The notes beneath the pieces were generated by a model, which did no database searches, was not told where the DNA came from, and saw nothing but the letters and a program-made list of their open reading frames with translations. DNA of 64,000 nt from the NCBI GenBank assembly GCA_048262255.1, contig JBLXFH010000001.1:1240001-1304000 (forward strand). Reading direction: 5' to 3'. Positions within the stretch are counted from its first letter, which is position 1; every line of letters begins with the position of its first letter. Positions 37,728 through 47,257 of this stretch are shown here, in pieces. The position numbers were made by a program, and so were the translations under genes. This DNA comes from JABMNT01 sp048262255. Its GTDB lineage: Bacteria > Pseudomonadota > Alphaproteobacteria > Rhodospirillales > Casp-alpha2.

Positions 37728-39752
37728 ATGACTGAGCCTGATGTTCCCGCCCGCCAACACCCGACCGGATCGACAAATGCCGAGGCGGAAGTGCTTTCCA
37801 GGGCCGGGCAGGCGCAGGCGCGGGGTGATCTGGCCGAAGCCCGTGCGTTATGTGAAGGGCTACTTGCGATAAGGCCCGAGCAAGCCGATGCGCTAGATCT
37901 CCTGGGGGTTGTTTTGTGCCAGCAGGGTGAACCGGAAGCGGGTGTCGTGAAAATCGCCAAGGCCTGCGCGGCTGATCCCGGGAACGCCGGATATCTGAAC
38001 AATCTGGGCACGGCCTTTTCCGGTCTGCAGCGCGATCACGACGCCTTGCTCACCTATCAGCGGGTTCTCGAACTCAAACCGGATTACGCGACCACCCACA
38101 ATAATATCGCAACCCTTTATCGACGCTTCGGAAATTTGAACCAGGCGGTGGCGCATTACCAAAAGGCCATTGGGTTGCAGCCGGACTATGCCGAAGCCCT
38201 GAGCAACTACGGCAACGTTCTGATGGATTTTGAGGAGATGGACAAGGCCGCAGAAGTTCTTGAAAAAGCCCTCCGGCTGCGACCGGACTATGAACATGCC
38301 CATAATAATCTGGGCATTGTCCGCCAGCGTCAGGGGCGTTACCGGGAGGCGGAAAGCCTCTTTCAAAAGGCCATTGAATTGGCGCCTGATTTTGTCGACG
38401 CCTACGCCAATCAGGCGGAAGTGCTGAAAGAGACGGGACGAGCCGCGGCGGCCCTTGGTTTTTATGAACAAGCCCTGCAACGCGACCCGGGCCGCGCCAG
38501 TGTCCACTCCAATTATCTTTTCGCTCTCAACAATCTGGGCAATGTGAGCGATGAGAACCTGTTTCAGGCGCATAGGATATGGGACGAACGGCACGGTGCG
38601 TTTGATGCGACATCCGCTAAATCCTCGCCCGAACCGGATCGTAAACTCCGGATAGGTTATGTCTCGCCGGATTTCCGGCGTCATTCGGTCAGCTATTTTT
38701 TTGAGCCCCTTTTGGCCCATCACGATCGCCAGCAGTTTGAGGTGACGTGTTATTCAAACAGCCTCATTGAAGATGAGGTGACAGGTCGACTGAAATCACA
38801 TAGCAAACATTGGCATCGGGTTTACGGCATGCCCGACACCGATCTTTTCGAACGCGTCCAGCAGGATCAAATCGATATTCTGGTTGATCTTTCGGGCCAC
38901 ACCATGGGAAACCGCCTGCCGGTATTTGCCCGAAAACCGTCCCCCATCCAGATGAGTTATCTGGGGTATCCGGCAACCACCGGCCTTTCCGCCATTGATT
39001 ACCGGCTCACCGATGCCCTAGCCGATCCCGTTGGGCAAACCGAAGCCTTTCATACGGAAGAACTGCTCAGGCTGGATGATGGGTTTTTGTGTTATCAGCC
39101 ACCTGTCGATGCACCGGACGTCAACCCGCTCCCCTATGAGACCAACGGTTATATCACCTTTGGCTCCTGCAACAGTCTGGCAAAGATCACACCTGAAGTG
39201 GTTGCGGTCTGGGCAAAAATTTTACAGGCGACGCCGGGCGCAAAGCTGCTCCTGAAAGGAAAAGCGTTGGGTGATCAGGCGGTGCGGGGACAATATTATA
39301 ACCTGTTCGAGGCGGCGGGTGTCGAGGCGGAAAGGCTGGATCTCAGGTCGTGGATTACGGGCGCAAGCCATCTTGCGATTTATCATCATATGGATATTGC
39401 CCTCGACCCGTTTCCATATAACGGGACGACAACGATTTGTGAAACCGCCTGGATGGGCGTGCCGACGCTGGCCCTGGAGGGTAGCCGGCATGCCGCCCGC
39501 GTTGCCCTCAGCCTGAACCGGAGGATCGGTAATGAGGATTTGGTGACACCGACCATTGACGCTTACATTCAGCGCGCCATTGATCTGGCGGGTGACCCAG
39601 ACACACTTGCCATCCGGCGTCGGAATCTGCGCTCGCAAATGAACGAATCACCGCTTTGCGACGGCCCGGCGTTCGCACGCGTCGTTGAAGCCGCCTTCAG
39701 AGAGGCATGGCGCCGGTATTGTGCGTCGTCTGGGTCTATCAATGCGTTTTGA
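37728..39752 (+). CDS. TPR protein with O-GlcNAc transferase-like (GT41) domain
   Basis: 674 residues if it starts at the ATG at 37728 (MTEPDVPARQ); an in-frame ATG at 37653 is also open and neither has a clear ribosome site. About seven TPR units cover residues 30-300 (NLGTAFSGLQRDHDALLTYQRVLELKPDY and similar in shorter pieces). The catalytic half begins RKLRIGYVSPDFRRHSV and contains DILVDLSGHTMGNR, QMSYLGYPATTGL and a C-terminal FPYNGTTTICETAWMGVP loop, all diagnostic of the SPINDLY/OGT superfamily. It could glycosylate proteins such as flagellins or act in polysaccharide synthesis. Confidence 0.85.
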   Translation: MTEPDVPARQHPTGSTNAEAEVLSRAGQAQARGDLAEARALCEGLLAIRPEQADALDLLGVVLCQQGEPEAGVVKIAKACAADPGNAGYLNNLGTAFSGLQRDHDALLTYQRVLELKPDYATTHNNIATLYRRFGNLNQAVAHYQKAIGLQPDYAEALSNYGNVLMDFEEMDKAAEVLEKALRLRPDYEHAHNNLGIVRQRQGRYREAESLFQKAIELAPDFVDAYANQAEVLKETGRAAAALGFYEQALQRDPGRASVHSNYLFALNNLGNVSDENLFQAHRIWDERHGAFDATSAKSSPEPDRKLRIGYVSPDFRRHSVSYFFEPLLAHHDRQQFEVTCYSNSLIEDEVTGRLKSHSKHWHRVYGMPDTDLFERVQQDQIDILVDLSGHTMGNRLPVFARKPSPIQMSYLGYPATTGLSAIDYRLTDALADPVGQTEAFHTEELLRLDDGFLCYQPPVDAPDVNPLPYETNGYITFGSCNSLAKITPEVVAVWAKILQATPGAKLLLKGKALGDQAVRGQYYNLFEAAGVEAERLDLRSWITGASHLAIYHHMDIALDPFPYNGTTTICETAWMGVPTLALEGSRHAARVALSLNRRIGNEDLVTPTIDAYIQRAIDLAGDPDTLAIRRRNLRSQMNESPLCDGPAFARVVEAAFREAWRRYCASSGSINAF

Positions 39753-39828
39753 GGTAGTGAATTCCGATTGCGATGCCTATAGCCAGCAGTGATAAAATCG
39801 CAATGGCAAGCTTTTCACCAAATTTCAT
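39739..39828 (-). CDS. Tiny membrane ORF, 29 residues
   Basis: ATG at 39828 with AAAGGA 10 bases upstream; stop TGA at 39739, overlapping the 3' end of the OGT-like gene on the other strand. The product is MKFGEKLAIAILSLLAIGIA plus a short polar end: one TM helix with a positively charged N-terminus. Its size and composition match a second ORF just upstream on the same strand. Prediction only. Confidence 0.4.
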   Translation of the reverse strand: MKFGEKLAIAILSLLAIGIAIGIHYLKTH

Positions 39829-39897
39829 CTCGTTTCGTTCCTTTGAATATGACTGGTGCGCTTAAGTTGTACGTTCTCGAGGTTGGCGAGATGCCAA

Positions 39898-39999
39898 TTA
39901 CATGGATTTCAGAATTTCCATGCACACCAGCAAACCGATTGCGACGGCGAAAAGCAGTCCAATTACCGCATGTTTTATAGATGTCATAATGGTGTTCAT
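39898..39999 (-). CDS. Tiny membrane ORF, 33 residues
   Basis: ATG at 39999 with GGGGGCG about 10 bases upstream; stop TAA at 39898. The product starts MNTIMTSIKHAVIGLLFAVA and contains a single TM helix ending in a Glu/Lys tail. It is 69 bp upstream of the 29-residue ORF, and the two share a short cytoplasmic N-terminus, an AIG-containing helix and a basic end. Possibly paralogous small membrane proteins or membrane-active peptides. Confidence 0.4.
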   Translation of the reverse strand: MNTIMTSIKHAVIGLLFAVAIGLLVCMEILKSM

Positions 40000-40169
40000 G
40001 ATGATATCGCCCCCGCAGCTATTAACCTGATGGTTGTAAGCTAGAGGGGATTGCGCGATGGGTCATTCGAAACAGAAACCGGAACATAAAATGAACATGT
40101 CGTATGTTGCATGTCGTTTTCCATCTGCAAACTCTTGCTTATTTTCCCGCAAAACGCGATCTTAACAGT

Positions 40170-42740
40170 ATGGAAATTTCAACATCGAGCGCCCGCGTCA
40201 TCGCCGTGTTGGGGCCGACCAACACAGGCAAGACCCATCTCGCCATGGAACGGATGCTGGCCCATGCGACGGGGATGATTGGCTTTCCCTTGCGGTTGCT
40301 GGCCCGCGAAAACTACCAGCGGGCCGTTGAGGCAAAAGGCCATAATGCGGTGGCGTTGATCACCGGCGAAGAAAAAATTCTGCCAATGAGTGCACGTTAT
40401 TTCATCTGCACCACGGAATCGATGCCGATTGACCGGGTTGTCGATTTTCTGGCCATTGACGAAATTCAGATGTGTGCAGACCCGGACCGGGGCCATATCT
40501 TTACCGACCGATTGCTCAATGCGCGGGGTGTTCATGAAACCATGTTTCTGGGGGCGGAAACCCTGCGCCCGCTTCTCAAACGCCTGGTGCCGGATATCGA
40601 GTTTACCTCCCGGCCCCGCTTTTCGACGCTGAGTTATGTGGGTGCGAAAAAAATCACCCGTCTGCCAAAGCGCACGGCCATTGTCGCCTTTTCGGCATCG
40701 GACGTCTATGTGCTGGCGGAATTGATTCGCCGCCAAAAAGGCGGTGCCGCCGTGGTGATGGGGGCCCTGAGCCCCCGCACGCGCAATGCTCAGGTTGCCC
40801 TCTATCAATCCGGCGAGGTTGATTATATTGTCGCCACCGATGCCATTGGCATGGGGTTGAACATGGATGTCGATCATGTGGCCTTTGCAGCGACCCATAA
40901 ATTTGACGGGCACCGGAGGCGCCGGCTGGAGCCGACGGAGCTGGCGCAAATTGCGGGCCGGGCCGGGCGTCATATGAACGACGGCACTTTCGGCACAACG
41001 GGCGACGCCGATCTGATTGACCCGGAAGTGATCGGTCGGATCGAAAATCACGAGTTTGAGGCGCTGCGCCATATTTACTGGCGCAATCCAAAGCCGCGCT
41101 TTACGTCGCTTGAGGTGTTGCTGAAAAGCCTGACCGTGCCGCCGGAACTGAAAGGCCTGGTGCGGGTCCGTCAGGCCGATGATGAATCGGTTTTGCGCCG
41201 CCTCGCGCTTGATCCCGAGGTGATTGAAAAAGCCACACATCCGCAAGCCGTACAGCTGTTATGGGACGTCTGTCAGGTGCCGGATTTCGGTAACGTGAAA
41301 AGCGATGGTCATGCCCGCGCGCTGGCGCAGATATACGGGTTTTTGGTGGCCGCGCCCAAGGCCCGCTTGCCGGAAGACTGGATGGCCGGACAAATCAAGC
41401 GCATGGACCGGACGGATGGCGACATCGAACATCTGACCCAGCGCATCGCCGGTATCCGGACCTGGACCTATGTGGCGTATCGTGGCGACTGGCTGGAGAA
41501 CATCGGGTATTGGCAGGAACGCACCCGGGCCATTGAGGACCGTTTGTCCGATGCCCTGCATGACCGGCTGACGCAGCGTTTTGTTGACCGAAGAACAACC
41601 GAATTGATGCGCCGCATGAAAGACCAGCCCGATCTGCTTGCTGCGGTCAAGAAAGATGGCGATGTGGTCGTTGAAGGCCATTATATCGGGCATTTTGAGG
41701 GGTTTGTTTTTAAAGCTGATCCGGTGGCTTATATGGCGGGCGAGGCACTGGCGGCAAAAGCTGTGGAACAGGCGGCCGCCAAGGCGCTGCGCAGCGAGGT
41801 CGAGCGGCGGGTCGCCCGGCTTGAGGAATCTGCGGATTCGGCGTTCCGGTTGTCCGGTGATGCGTTGCATCCGGGCGCCGATATTCTCTGGCAGGATATT
41901 GTTGTTGCAAAACTGGCGAAGGGTGCGGCGCTGTTGCGACCCCGGGTCGTCGCCATCGCCAGTGATCTGCTGGATCCCCGGCAACGCGACCGCATAACGG
42001 CCCGGCTGGATATCTGGCTGAAGGCGGAGTTGGAGCGTCAGTTGGCGCCGCTGTGCCGGCTGATGGCGGCTCAATTGACAGGCCCGGCGCGTGGTCTGGC
42101 TTTTCAGCTGAGTGAGAATATGGGTTCTCTTGCCCGTTCCTCGGGTCAGGTCGAAATTGACGCACTCAGCAAGCAGGAGCGCAAAGACCTGCGCCGGGCC
42201 GGGGTGCTCATCGGACGCGAATCGATTTATGTGGCGGCCCTTTTGAAGCCGCAGGCGGTGGCTATACGGGGGGTATTATGGGCAATCTTTATGGGGCGGA
42301 TGGGCGAGCACGCCTTGCCATTGCCGTCCCCCGGACGTGTTTCCGTTGTCCCGGCCAAACACGTCCCGCAGGCTTTTTATGAGGCCATCGGTTACCGGGT
42401 TATGGGCGCATTGGCGATCCGCATCGATATGGTTGAACGGATTGCCGAGATCGCCTGGGGCCTTAATGGCAAGAAACCATTTGCGATCTCGCCGGAATTG
42501 TTGGCATTGGGCGGCTGCGGGACGGAAGAGATGGCGGTTATTCTCAGGCATTTGGGTTATCGAAAGCGCGAGAAAGATGCGGTGGCGCTGTTTAAATGGC
42601 AGCCTCAGAGAGCACCGAAAGCGCAACGCAGGGCAACCGCAAAACCGGCCGGAGTGATCAAGAAGACGCGCCCCCGCTCGCCCGATTACGATGCGGATTC
42701 ACCCTTTGCCGTTCTCAACAAACTGAAAATTGCCCGATGA
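40170..42740 (+). CDS. SUV3-like DExH-box RNA helicase
   Basis: 856 residues from the ATG at 40170 (MEISTSSARVIAVLGPTNTG). Walker A is GPTNTGKTH (residues ~15-23), the DExH-type box is DEIQMC (~110), and motif VI is QIAGRAGRH (~265), with ATDAIGMGLNMD (motif V) before it. The arrangement is that of the Suv3/MgpS helicases that unwind RNA in mitochondrial and alphaproteobacterial RNA turnover. The C-terminal region (FAISPELLALGGCG..EM) and the basic tail are also seen in alphaproteobacterial members. It overlaps the S4 gene by 4 bases (ATGA), linking it to RNA metabolism. Confidence 0.9.
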   Translation: MEISTSSARVIAVLGPTNTGKTHLAMERMLAHATGMIGFPLRLLARENYQRAVEAKGHNAVALITGEEKILPMSARYFICTTESMPIDRVVDFLAIDEIQMCADPDRGHIFTDRLLNARGVHETMFLGAETLRPLLKRLVPDIEFTSRPRFSTLSYVGAKKITRLPKRTAIVAFSASDVYVLAELIRRQKGGAAVVMGALSPRTRNAQVALYQSGEVDYIVATDAIGMGLNMDVDHVAFAATHKFDGHRRRRLEPTELAQIAGRAGRHMNDGTFGTTGDADLIDPEVIGRIENHEFEALRHIYWRNPKPRFTSLEVLLKSLTVPPELKGLVRVRQADDESVLRRLALDPEVIEKATHPQAVQLLWDVCQVPDFGNVKSDGHARALAQIYGFLVAAPKARLPEDWMAGQIKRMDRTDGDIEHLTQRIAGIRTWTYVAYRGDWLENIGYWQERTRAIEDRLSDALHDRLTQRFVDRRTTELMRRMKDQPDLLAAVKKDGDVVVEGHYIGHFEGFVFKADPVAYMAGEALAAKAVEQAAAKALRSEVERRVARLEESADSAFRLSGDALHPGADILWQDIVVAKLAKGAALLRPRVVAIASDLLDPRQRDRITARLDIWLKAELERQLAPLCRLMAAQLTGPARGLAFQLSENMGSLARSSGQVEIDALSKQERKDLRRAGVLIGRESIYVAALLKPQAVAIRGVLWAIFMGRMGEHALPLPSPGRVSVVPAKHVPQAFYEAIGYRVMGALAIRIDMVERIAEIAWGLNGKKPFAISPELLALGGCGTEEMAVILRHLGYRKREKDAVALFKWQPQRAPKAQRRATAKPAGVIKKTRPRSPDYDADSPFAVLNKLKIAR

Positions 42741-43159
42741 GCAAGCCAGTTCTGCGGCTGGATAAGTGGCTATGGTATGCCCGGTTGTTCAAAAGCCGGA
42801 CCTTGGCGGCCAAGCTCTGTCAGTCGGGGCGGGTGCGTGTCAACGGATCGGTCATTACAAAATCAAACCATGCGGTCAGTGAAGGTGATATCCTGACCTT
42901 TCCGAAAGGTCCGCATATCCGGGTGATTAAAATATTAATACTGGGGGAACGGCGCGGGCCAGCGTCAGAAGCGGAAACCCTGTATGAGGATCTGGAGCCG
43001 CCGCAAGCGCGCAATGAACGCCTGCAAAACGAAAAAGCCGATGTGCGGACTGCACCGATCGCAGAACGTGAAAGAGGTACAGGACGACCAACCAAAACCG
43101 AGCGCCGCGCTTTGGATAAGTTGCGAGAGACAACCAATGACAGGGAGATGAACGAATGA
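42737..43159 (+). CDS. S4-domain RNA-binding protein (Hsp15-like)
   Basis: 140 residues. The S4 motif occupies residues 6-65 (RLDKWLWYARLFKSRTLAAKL, then GRVRVNGSVITK), as in Hsp15, which binds stalled 50S subunits carrying nascent chains. The C-terminus is a basic, charged tail (RERGTGRPTKTERRALDKL). ATGA overlaps on both sides join it to the helicase and to the downstream gene, so the three are one operon. Confidence 0.88.
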   Translation: MSKPVLRLDKWLWYARLFKSRTLAAKLCQSGRVRVNGSVITKSNHAVSEGDILTFPKGPHIRVIKILILGERRGPASEAETLYEDLEPPQARNERLQNEKADVRTAPIAERERGTGRPTKTERRALDKLRETTNDREMNE

Positions 43160-43578
43160 GTTTAACTTTATTGCAGGCCGAACAGGCTCTGACGGGGGCG
43201 TTAACAAAAAGCGCAGAGCTCGGATTTGCGCCTTTGACGGTAGCCGTATTGGATGCAGGGGGGCATCTCGTGGTGTTAAAGCGCCAGGACGGAAGCGGTA
43301 TTTTACGGGCCGATATTGCCATTGGTAAGGCCTATGGGGCGCTTGGATTCGGACTTGGTTCGCGATCTCTGGCGGATAAAAACCCGGTCTTTTTGGCGGC
43401 TGTCGCCAATGCCTCGGCGGGGCGTCTTGTGCCTGTGCCGGGCGGCGTCTTGATCCGCGCGCCTCAGTCGAATGTGATTCTTGGTGCCATGGGAATCAGC
43501 GGGGATTCTTCTGGGAATGATGAAATGGTGGCAATTTCAGGGATTGAATCCGTCGGGCTTCTTGCAGACCCTGGATAG
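43156..43578 (+). CDS. GlcG/HbpS family protein (DUF336)
   Basis: 140 residues, full length for the family. Features: TVAVLDAGGHLVVLKRQDGSG, IAIGKAYGALGFG and a C-terminal VLGAMGISGDSSGNDEMVA glycine-rich loop. Members bind heme, corrinoids or other small ligands or act as accessory proteins; the exact role cannot be told. Third gene of the helicase-S4 operon by a 4-base overlap. Confidence 0.85.
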   Translation: MSLTLLQAEQALTGALTKSAELGFAPLTVAVLDAGGHLVVLKRQDGSGILRADIAIGKAYGALGFGLGSRSLADKNPVFLAAVANASAGRLVPVPGGVLIRAPQSNVILGAMGISGDSSGNDEMVAISGIESVGLLADPG

Positions 43579-43687
43579 AAAGAGTGATTTTGTTCATTGC
43601 CTTAACGGCAAGGGTATAATAACAATCCGGAAAAGAAATAAAGAGCGCACAGTCTTTTGAGGGCAAACTTGTGAAAGGCGATGTGAT

Positions 43688-44740
43688 TTGTTCGAAGAAG
43701 AAGCGCCCGTTCGTAACGAGGATCGGGATGCCTTGCATATTCTCCCGTTGGCCCTGCTTGATTTTCAAACACGGCCCTTACGGCACGCACGGCTCATTAA
43801 AAACGCACGCCTGAAAAGCGTTGTTGAAATCTTTAGCGGTAACGAGATCGGAAGCGGGCAAATTTCCGTGGAACATCTACAACAGGAGTTTCAGTGGCCG
43901 ACAAATCCGCCGCATAGCGATTTGGTTTTGCTGCGAAAGCTTGAAAAACTACCCAGTTATGACGTTTACAGCCTTCGCATCCTGTTCCGTGAACATGGCA
44001 TTGATGTGAAGGATGTGCGCGCATTGCAGTTGTCAGACGCCAAAAAGGCATCTCTGACAGAATATATGAAAGTCTTCACACATCCGCTGATCAGCCAGAT
44101 TTATGGCCGGGATGACATGGAAATCGGCTCCTTCAGCGATCTGGTCAATATGTTTCAGGATCCGGATGTCCGCAAAGTTCGCGAGAAACTGGAAATTATG
44201 TCATCCAAACTGAACATCAAAACTCAGGACGTTCCGCACTTTCTGGAAGACTATGGCGACGTGTTTTTGTCTTTGTCCTATTATCGCCAATGCATGGAGC
44301 ATGTGGAGCCGCAAATCGATGATTTTCTGGAATCGCTCGAGGAAATACGGCGTAATTTTATCCTCAAGCAAAACCAGAATCTGATGGAAACCTGCCGGAC
44401 GGTCGAAAGCAGTATGAATTCGATGTTGGCGGATATAACAGGGCGGTTTGAGACTTTTGAGCGTTATACCGGGAATATGTGGCAGAACGTCGATGCGGCC
44501 CGGTTTCGTCAGGTGAAGAATTTTATTGAAGGTTATCATACGATTATTGGCGCGACCCTATGCGCGGTAACCGTCAAAATGACGGCCTGGTCCCGCTTGT
44601 TTCCTAACAAGGACGTCGGCGGCCCGGCGCGTCGCTCCGAGTTTATTGTCGCCGAAATGAAACAGGGCATTGAAGTTTTGCAGGAAATTGAGGCGCAGGC
44701 GCCAAAGATTGAAAAAATCGACTGGGCCAACAAGACCTAG
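43688..44740 (+). CDS. Conserved-looking protein of unknown function, 350 residues
   Basis: The frame starts at a TTG at 43688 after AAAGGCG. A TATAAT hexamer at 43615-43620 with a TTGTTC 19 bases upstream suggests a dedicated promoter. The protein is soluble and mostly alpha-helical, with an acidic N-terminus, several coiled-coil-like stretches in the middle (residues 190-260) and no signal or recognised catalytic motif. Its stop overlaps the stop of the convergent SGNH gene by 4 bases. I do not recognise the family; the helical build suggests a structural or regulatory role. Confidence 0.65.
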   Translation: MFEEEAPVRNEDRDALHILPLALLDFQTRPLRHARLIKNARLKSVVEIFSGNEIGSGQISVEHLQQEFQWPTNPPHSDLVLLRKLEKLPSYDVYSLRILFREHGIDVKDVRALQLSDAKKASLTEYMKVFTHPLISQIYGRDDMEIGSFSDLVNMFQDPDVRKVREKLEIMSSKLNIKTQDVPHFLEDYGDVFLSLSYYRQCMEHVEPQIDDFLESLEEIRRNFILKQNQNLMETCRTVESSMNSMLADITGRFETFERYTGNMWQNVDAARFRQVKNFIEGYHTIIGATLCAVTVKMTAWSRLFPNKDVGGPARRSEFIVAEMKQGIEVLQEIEAQAPKIEKIDWANKT

Positions 44741-45378
44741 CCAAAAATTTCCCGAACCTTGGCCGCGACGGCCATGCCCAGCGGTGCCAGTTGGTCCTCA
44801 TCAAAATGCACACCATCAGCGTCGCTGGTTCGGATATGGGCCCCGGCATCCAGAAAATGGCAGCCTCGGGGTTCGGCTATTTTTTTGAAGTTACGGGCCA
44901 GCGCGTGGGATTTTTCCGTACTCCCTTCAAACGTATCGGCCAATGCCGTCAGTTTGCCGAGCGGTGGCGGCGCAATGAGCAGTCGCTCGGGCATGCCGCC
45001 AACCAACGGTTTTGGCGGATTTGCGAGAATGTCCAGCAGGACACCTGCCCCGGAAGCAATATCCCAGGCGGTTTTTGCAAAGCGCGGTTTCAGATCATTC
45101 GTGCCCAGCATGATAATGACAAGATCCAGCGGCATGTGTGTTTCCAGGCAAGGGAAAAAATAGGGCTGACCGTTTTTATGATGGCCGTTGATATCATCGT
45201 CGAAGACGGTGGTGCGGGCGTTCAGGCCTTCCGGTATGACTTGAAAAGCCGGCCCAAGTTCGTTCTGGAGAACGGTTGTCCAACGCACCTCATAGGGATA
45301 GCGGTGGCTGTCGCCTAGAACTTCGACCGGTTTAGCTCCCCAGGTGTTGGAATCGCCGTAACATAAGATGGTTTTCAT
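44737..45378 (-). CDS. SGNH/GDSL-family hydrolase (arylesterase-like)
   Basis: 213 residues from the ATG at 45378 (MKTILCYGDSNTWG). Block I GDSNTWG has the nucleophile Ser; block III GTND is in IIMLGTNDLKPRF; block V is DGVHFDEDQ near residue 195 with the catalytic Asp and His. No signal peptide, so cytosolic. Family members hydrolyse esters or remove acetyl groups. The substrate is unknown. Confidence 0.87.
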   Translation of the reverse strand: MKTILCYGDSNTWGAKPVEVLGDSHRYPYEVRWTTVLQNELGPAFQVIPEGLNARTTVFDDDINGHHKNGQPYFFPCLETHMPLDLVIIMLGTNDLKPRFAKTAWDIASGAGVLLDILANPPKPLVGGMPERLLIAPPPLGKLTALADTFEGSTEKSHALARNFKKIAEPRGCHFLDAGAHIRTSDADGVHFDEDQLAPLGMAVAAKVREIFG

Positions 45379-45462
45379 GTTTTCTGCCTGTTTCAATGGG
45401 GGTGCCCGGTTGTTTCGGTTAGGCCACAATGGATAGAGCGTGTGCGACCAAGATTTGTTTCG

Positions 45463-45963
45463 TTATTCGTTTTCGTCGAGCCCGTCGGCGTTGACATCAA
45501 TGGGGACGCCGGGCCGTTGTTTCGCCGAGCGGAAGGAGAGGGCGGATTTGACATGGCTGACATTCTCCGCCGGTGTCAGTTTGGTTGTTAAAAACTCCTC
45601 ATAGGACTCCCAGTTTTTCGCAACAATTTTCAGAAGAAAATCCGTTTCGCCCGCCAGCATGTGGCATTCGCGGACTTCCGGAAACTGGATGACATCGGCT
45701 TCAAAGGCCTCGAGATCGGCTTCGGCCTGGGAATTGAGTCCAACCTGGGCAAAGACCGTGATGTGGTAGCCCATGAGCTTGGGATCTATATCCGCATGAT
45801 AACCGCGGATATAACCGGCTTCTTCCAAGGCCCGTACGCGGCGCAGACAGGGCGGCGCCGAAATCCCGGCGCGGTTGGAGAGTTCGACGTTGGTAATCCG
45901 GCCCTGGTCTTGCAGGTCCTTGAGGATATGGCGGTCTATGCGATCCAGCTTGACCCGTTGCAT
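45463..45963 (-). CDS. Lrp/AsnC-family transcriptional regulator
   Basis: 166 residues. N-terminal winged helix (LDRIDRHILKDLQDQGRITNVELSNRAG) and C-terminal RAM domain (VGLNSQAEADLEAFE ... HMLAGETDFLLKIV), which binds amino acids and oligomerises. The start follows AAGGAG. Between it and trxB is a 13-bp tandem repeat that may be its own operator. The effector amino acid is unknown. Confidence 0.88.
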   Translation of the reverse strand: MQRVKLDRIDRHILKDLQDQGRITNVELSNRAGISAPPCLRRVRALEEAGYIRGYHADIDPKLMGYHITVFAQVGLNSQAEADLEAFEADVIQFPEVRECHMLAGETDFLLKIVAKNWESYEEFLTTKLTPAENVSHVKSALSFRSAKQRPGVPIDVNADGLDENE

Positions 45964-45997
45964 GGCGGCTCCTTGGCGTTTGGTGAAGTGATACGTC

Positions 45998-46023
45998 GCG
46001 AAATAATATTGCGAAATAATATT
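45998..46023. promoter_or_regulatory. Tandem 13-bp repeat in the lrp-trxB intergenic region
   Basis: GCGAAATAATATT occurs twice in direct succession (45998-46010 and 46011-46023), 35-60 bp before the Lrp/AsnC gene start. It contains AT-rich halves like Lrp-type sites and could overlap the promoter of the regulator, suggesting autoregulation. The exact spacing of one turn plus and strict identity support a functional element. Confidence 0.45.
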
Positions 46024-46218
46024 ACAATTCTTAACGGGTAAATGGAAGTTGTTGATTGCGCTTTTTTTCTCCTTTTTTGGCTTCGGCTGAACTTGCGAGA
46101 ATGGTCAAGCGGACTTATGGTAGGAACGGTTGTAACGGGCGGTTTCGCCTGAAATGTTATTGTTTTTTTAGCGCCCATTATTTGCCATCCATATGTCGTT
46201 TCAGGAGAACAACGCACG

Positions 46219-47184
46219 ATGCCGGAAAGTCACCATACAAAGGTCCTGATTATTGGTTCCGGAGCAGCCGGTTATACGGCAGCGGTATATGCCGCCCGCG
46301 CGAATTTGAAACCGATCCTGGTTCGTGGACTGCAGCCCGGTGGGCAACTGACTATCACGACGGAAGTGGAAAATTATCCGGGTTTTGCCGATCCTGTTCA
46401 GGGGCCTTGGCTGATGGAACAAATGTATGCGCAGGCAAAAAACGTCGGCACGGAGATGTTTGAAGACACCATTGTCAAAGTTGATCTTTCTCAGCGTCCG
46501 TTTCGCGCCATTGGCGACGGCGGCGTTGAATACACAGGCGACACGCTGATTATTGCAACCGGCGCTTCGGCCCGTTGGCTGGGACTGGAAGGCGAACAAA
46601 AATTTATGGGATTTGGTGTCTCCGCCTGCGCCACCTGTGACGGATTTTTCTATCGGGAAAAACCGATAGCTGTTGTTGGCGGCGGAAATACAGCCGTTGA
46701 AGAAGCGCTGTTTTTAACGAATTTTGCATCGAAAGTGACCGTCATTCACCGGCGCGATGAGTTTCGGGCTGAAAAAATCATGCAAGAACGCCTGTTTAAA
46801 AATGAAAAGATTGAAATCCTTTGGGATTCTGTACTTGAAGATGTTTTAGGCGACGAAAACCCTTTGGGCGTCACAGGTGCCCGGGTTCGGAATGTGAAAA
46901 CAAATGCCATAACCGATCTGGCAGTGGACGGCATTTTTGTCGCCATTGGTCACGACCCCAACACCAAGCTGTTTGACGGGCAAATCGAGCTGGATGACGA
47001 AGGTTATATTCTGACCAAAGCCGGCACGACCCAGACCAATATTCCGGGCGTGTTCGCGGCGGGTGACGTGCAGGATAAAATTTACCGCCAGGCGGTAACG
47101 GCGGCGGGAACGGGGTGTATGAGCGCGCTGGAAGCCGAAAGCTTTCTTGCCCATGATGAGGCCCAGCAGGAAGCGGCCGAGTAA
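46219..47184 (+). CDS. trxB: Thioredoxin-disulfide reductase
   Basis: 321 residues. FAD-binding GSGAAGYTAAVYAARA (~13), redox-active CATCDGFF (Cys ~141/144), NADPH-binding VVGGGNTAVEEALFL (~158), and FAAGDVQDKIYRQAVTAAGTG (~282) near the C-terminus. It reduces thioredoxin with NADPH. It is followed 73 bp later by the LsrB-like regulator on the same strand, the order known in Sinorhizobium and relatives. Confidence 0.96.
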   Translation: MPESHHTKVLIIGSGAAGYTAAVYAARANLKPILVRGLQPGGQLTITTEVENYPGFADPVQGPWLMEQMYAQAKNVGTEMFEDTIVKVDLSQRPFRAIGDGGVEYTGDTLIIATGASARWLGLEGEQKFMGFGVSACATCDGFFYREKPIAVVGGGNTAVEEALFLTNFASKVTVIHRRDEFRAEKIMQERLFKNEKIEILWDSVLEDVLGDENPLGVTGARVRNVKTNAITDLAVDGIFVAIGHDPNTKLFDGQIELDDEGYILTKAGTTQTNIPGVFAAGDVQDKIYRQAVTAAGTGCMSALEAESFLAHDEAQQEAAE

Positions 47185-47257
47185 GTTCAGCGTAGAGGCA
47201 TCTTGTGATACCATAACGGTTTAACGCGACAAGACGGAAATAAAAGGAGGAGGTCGG

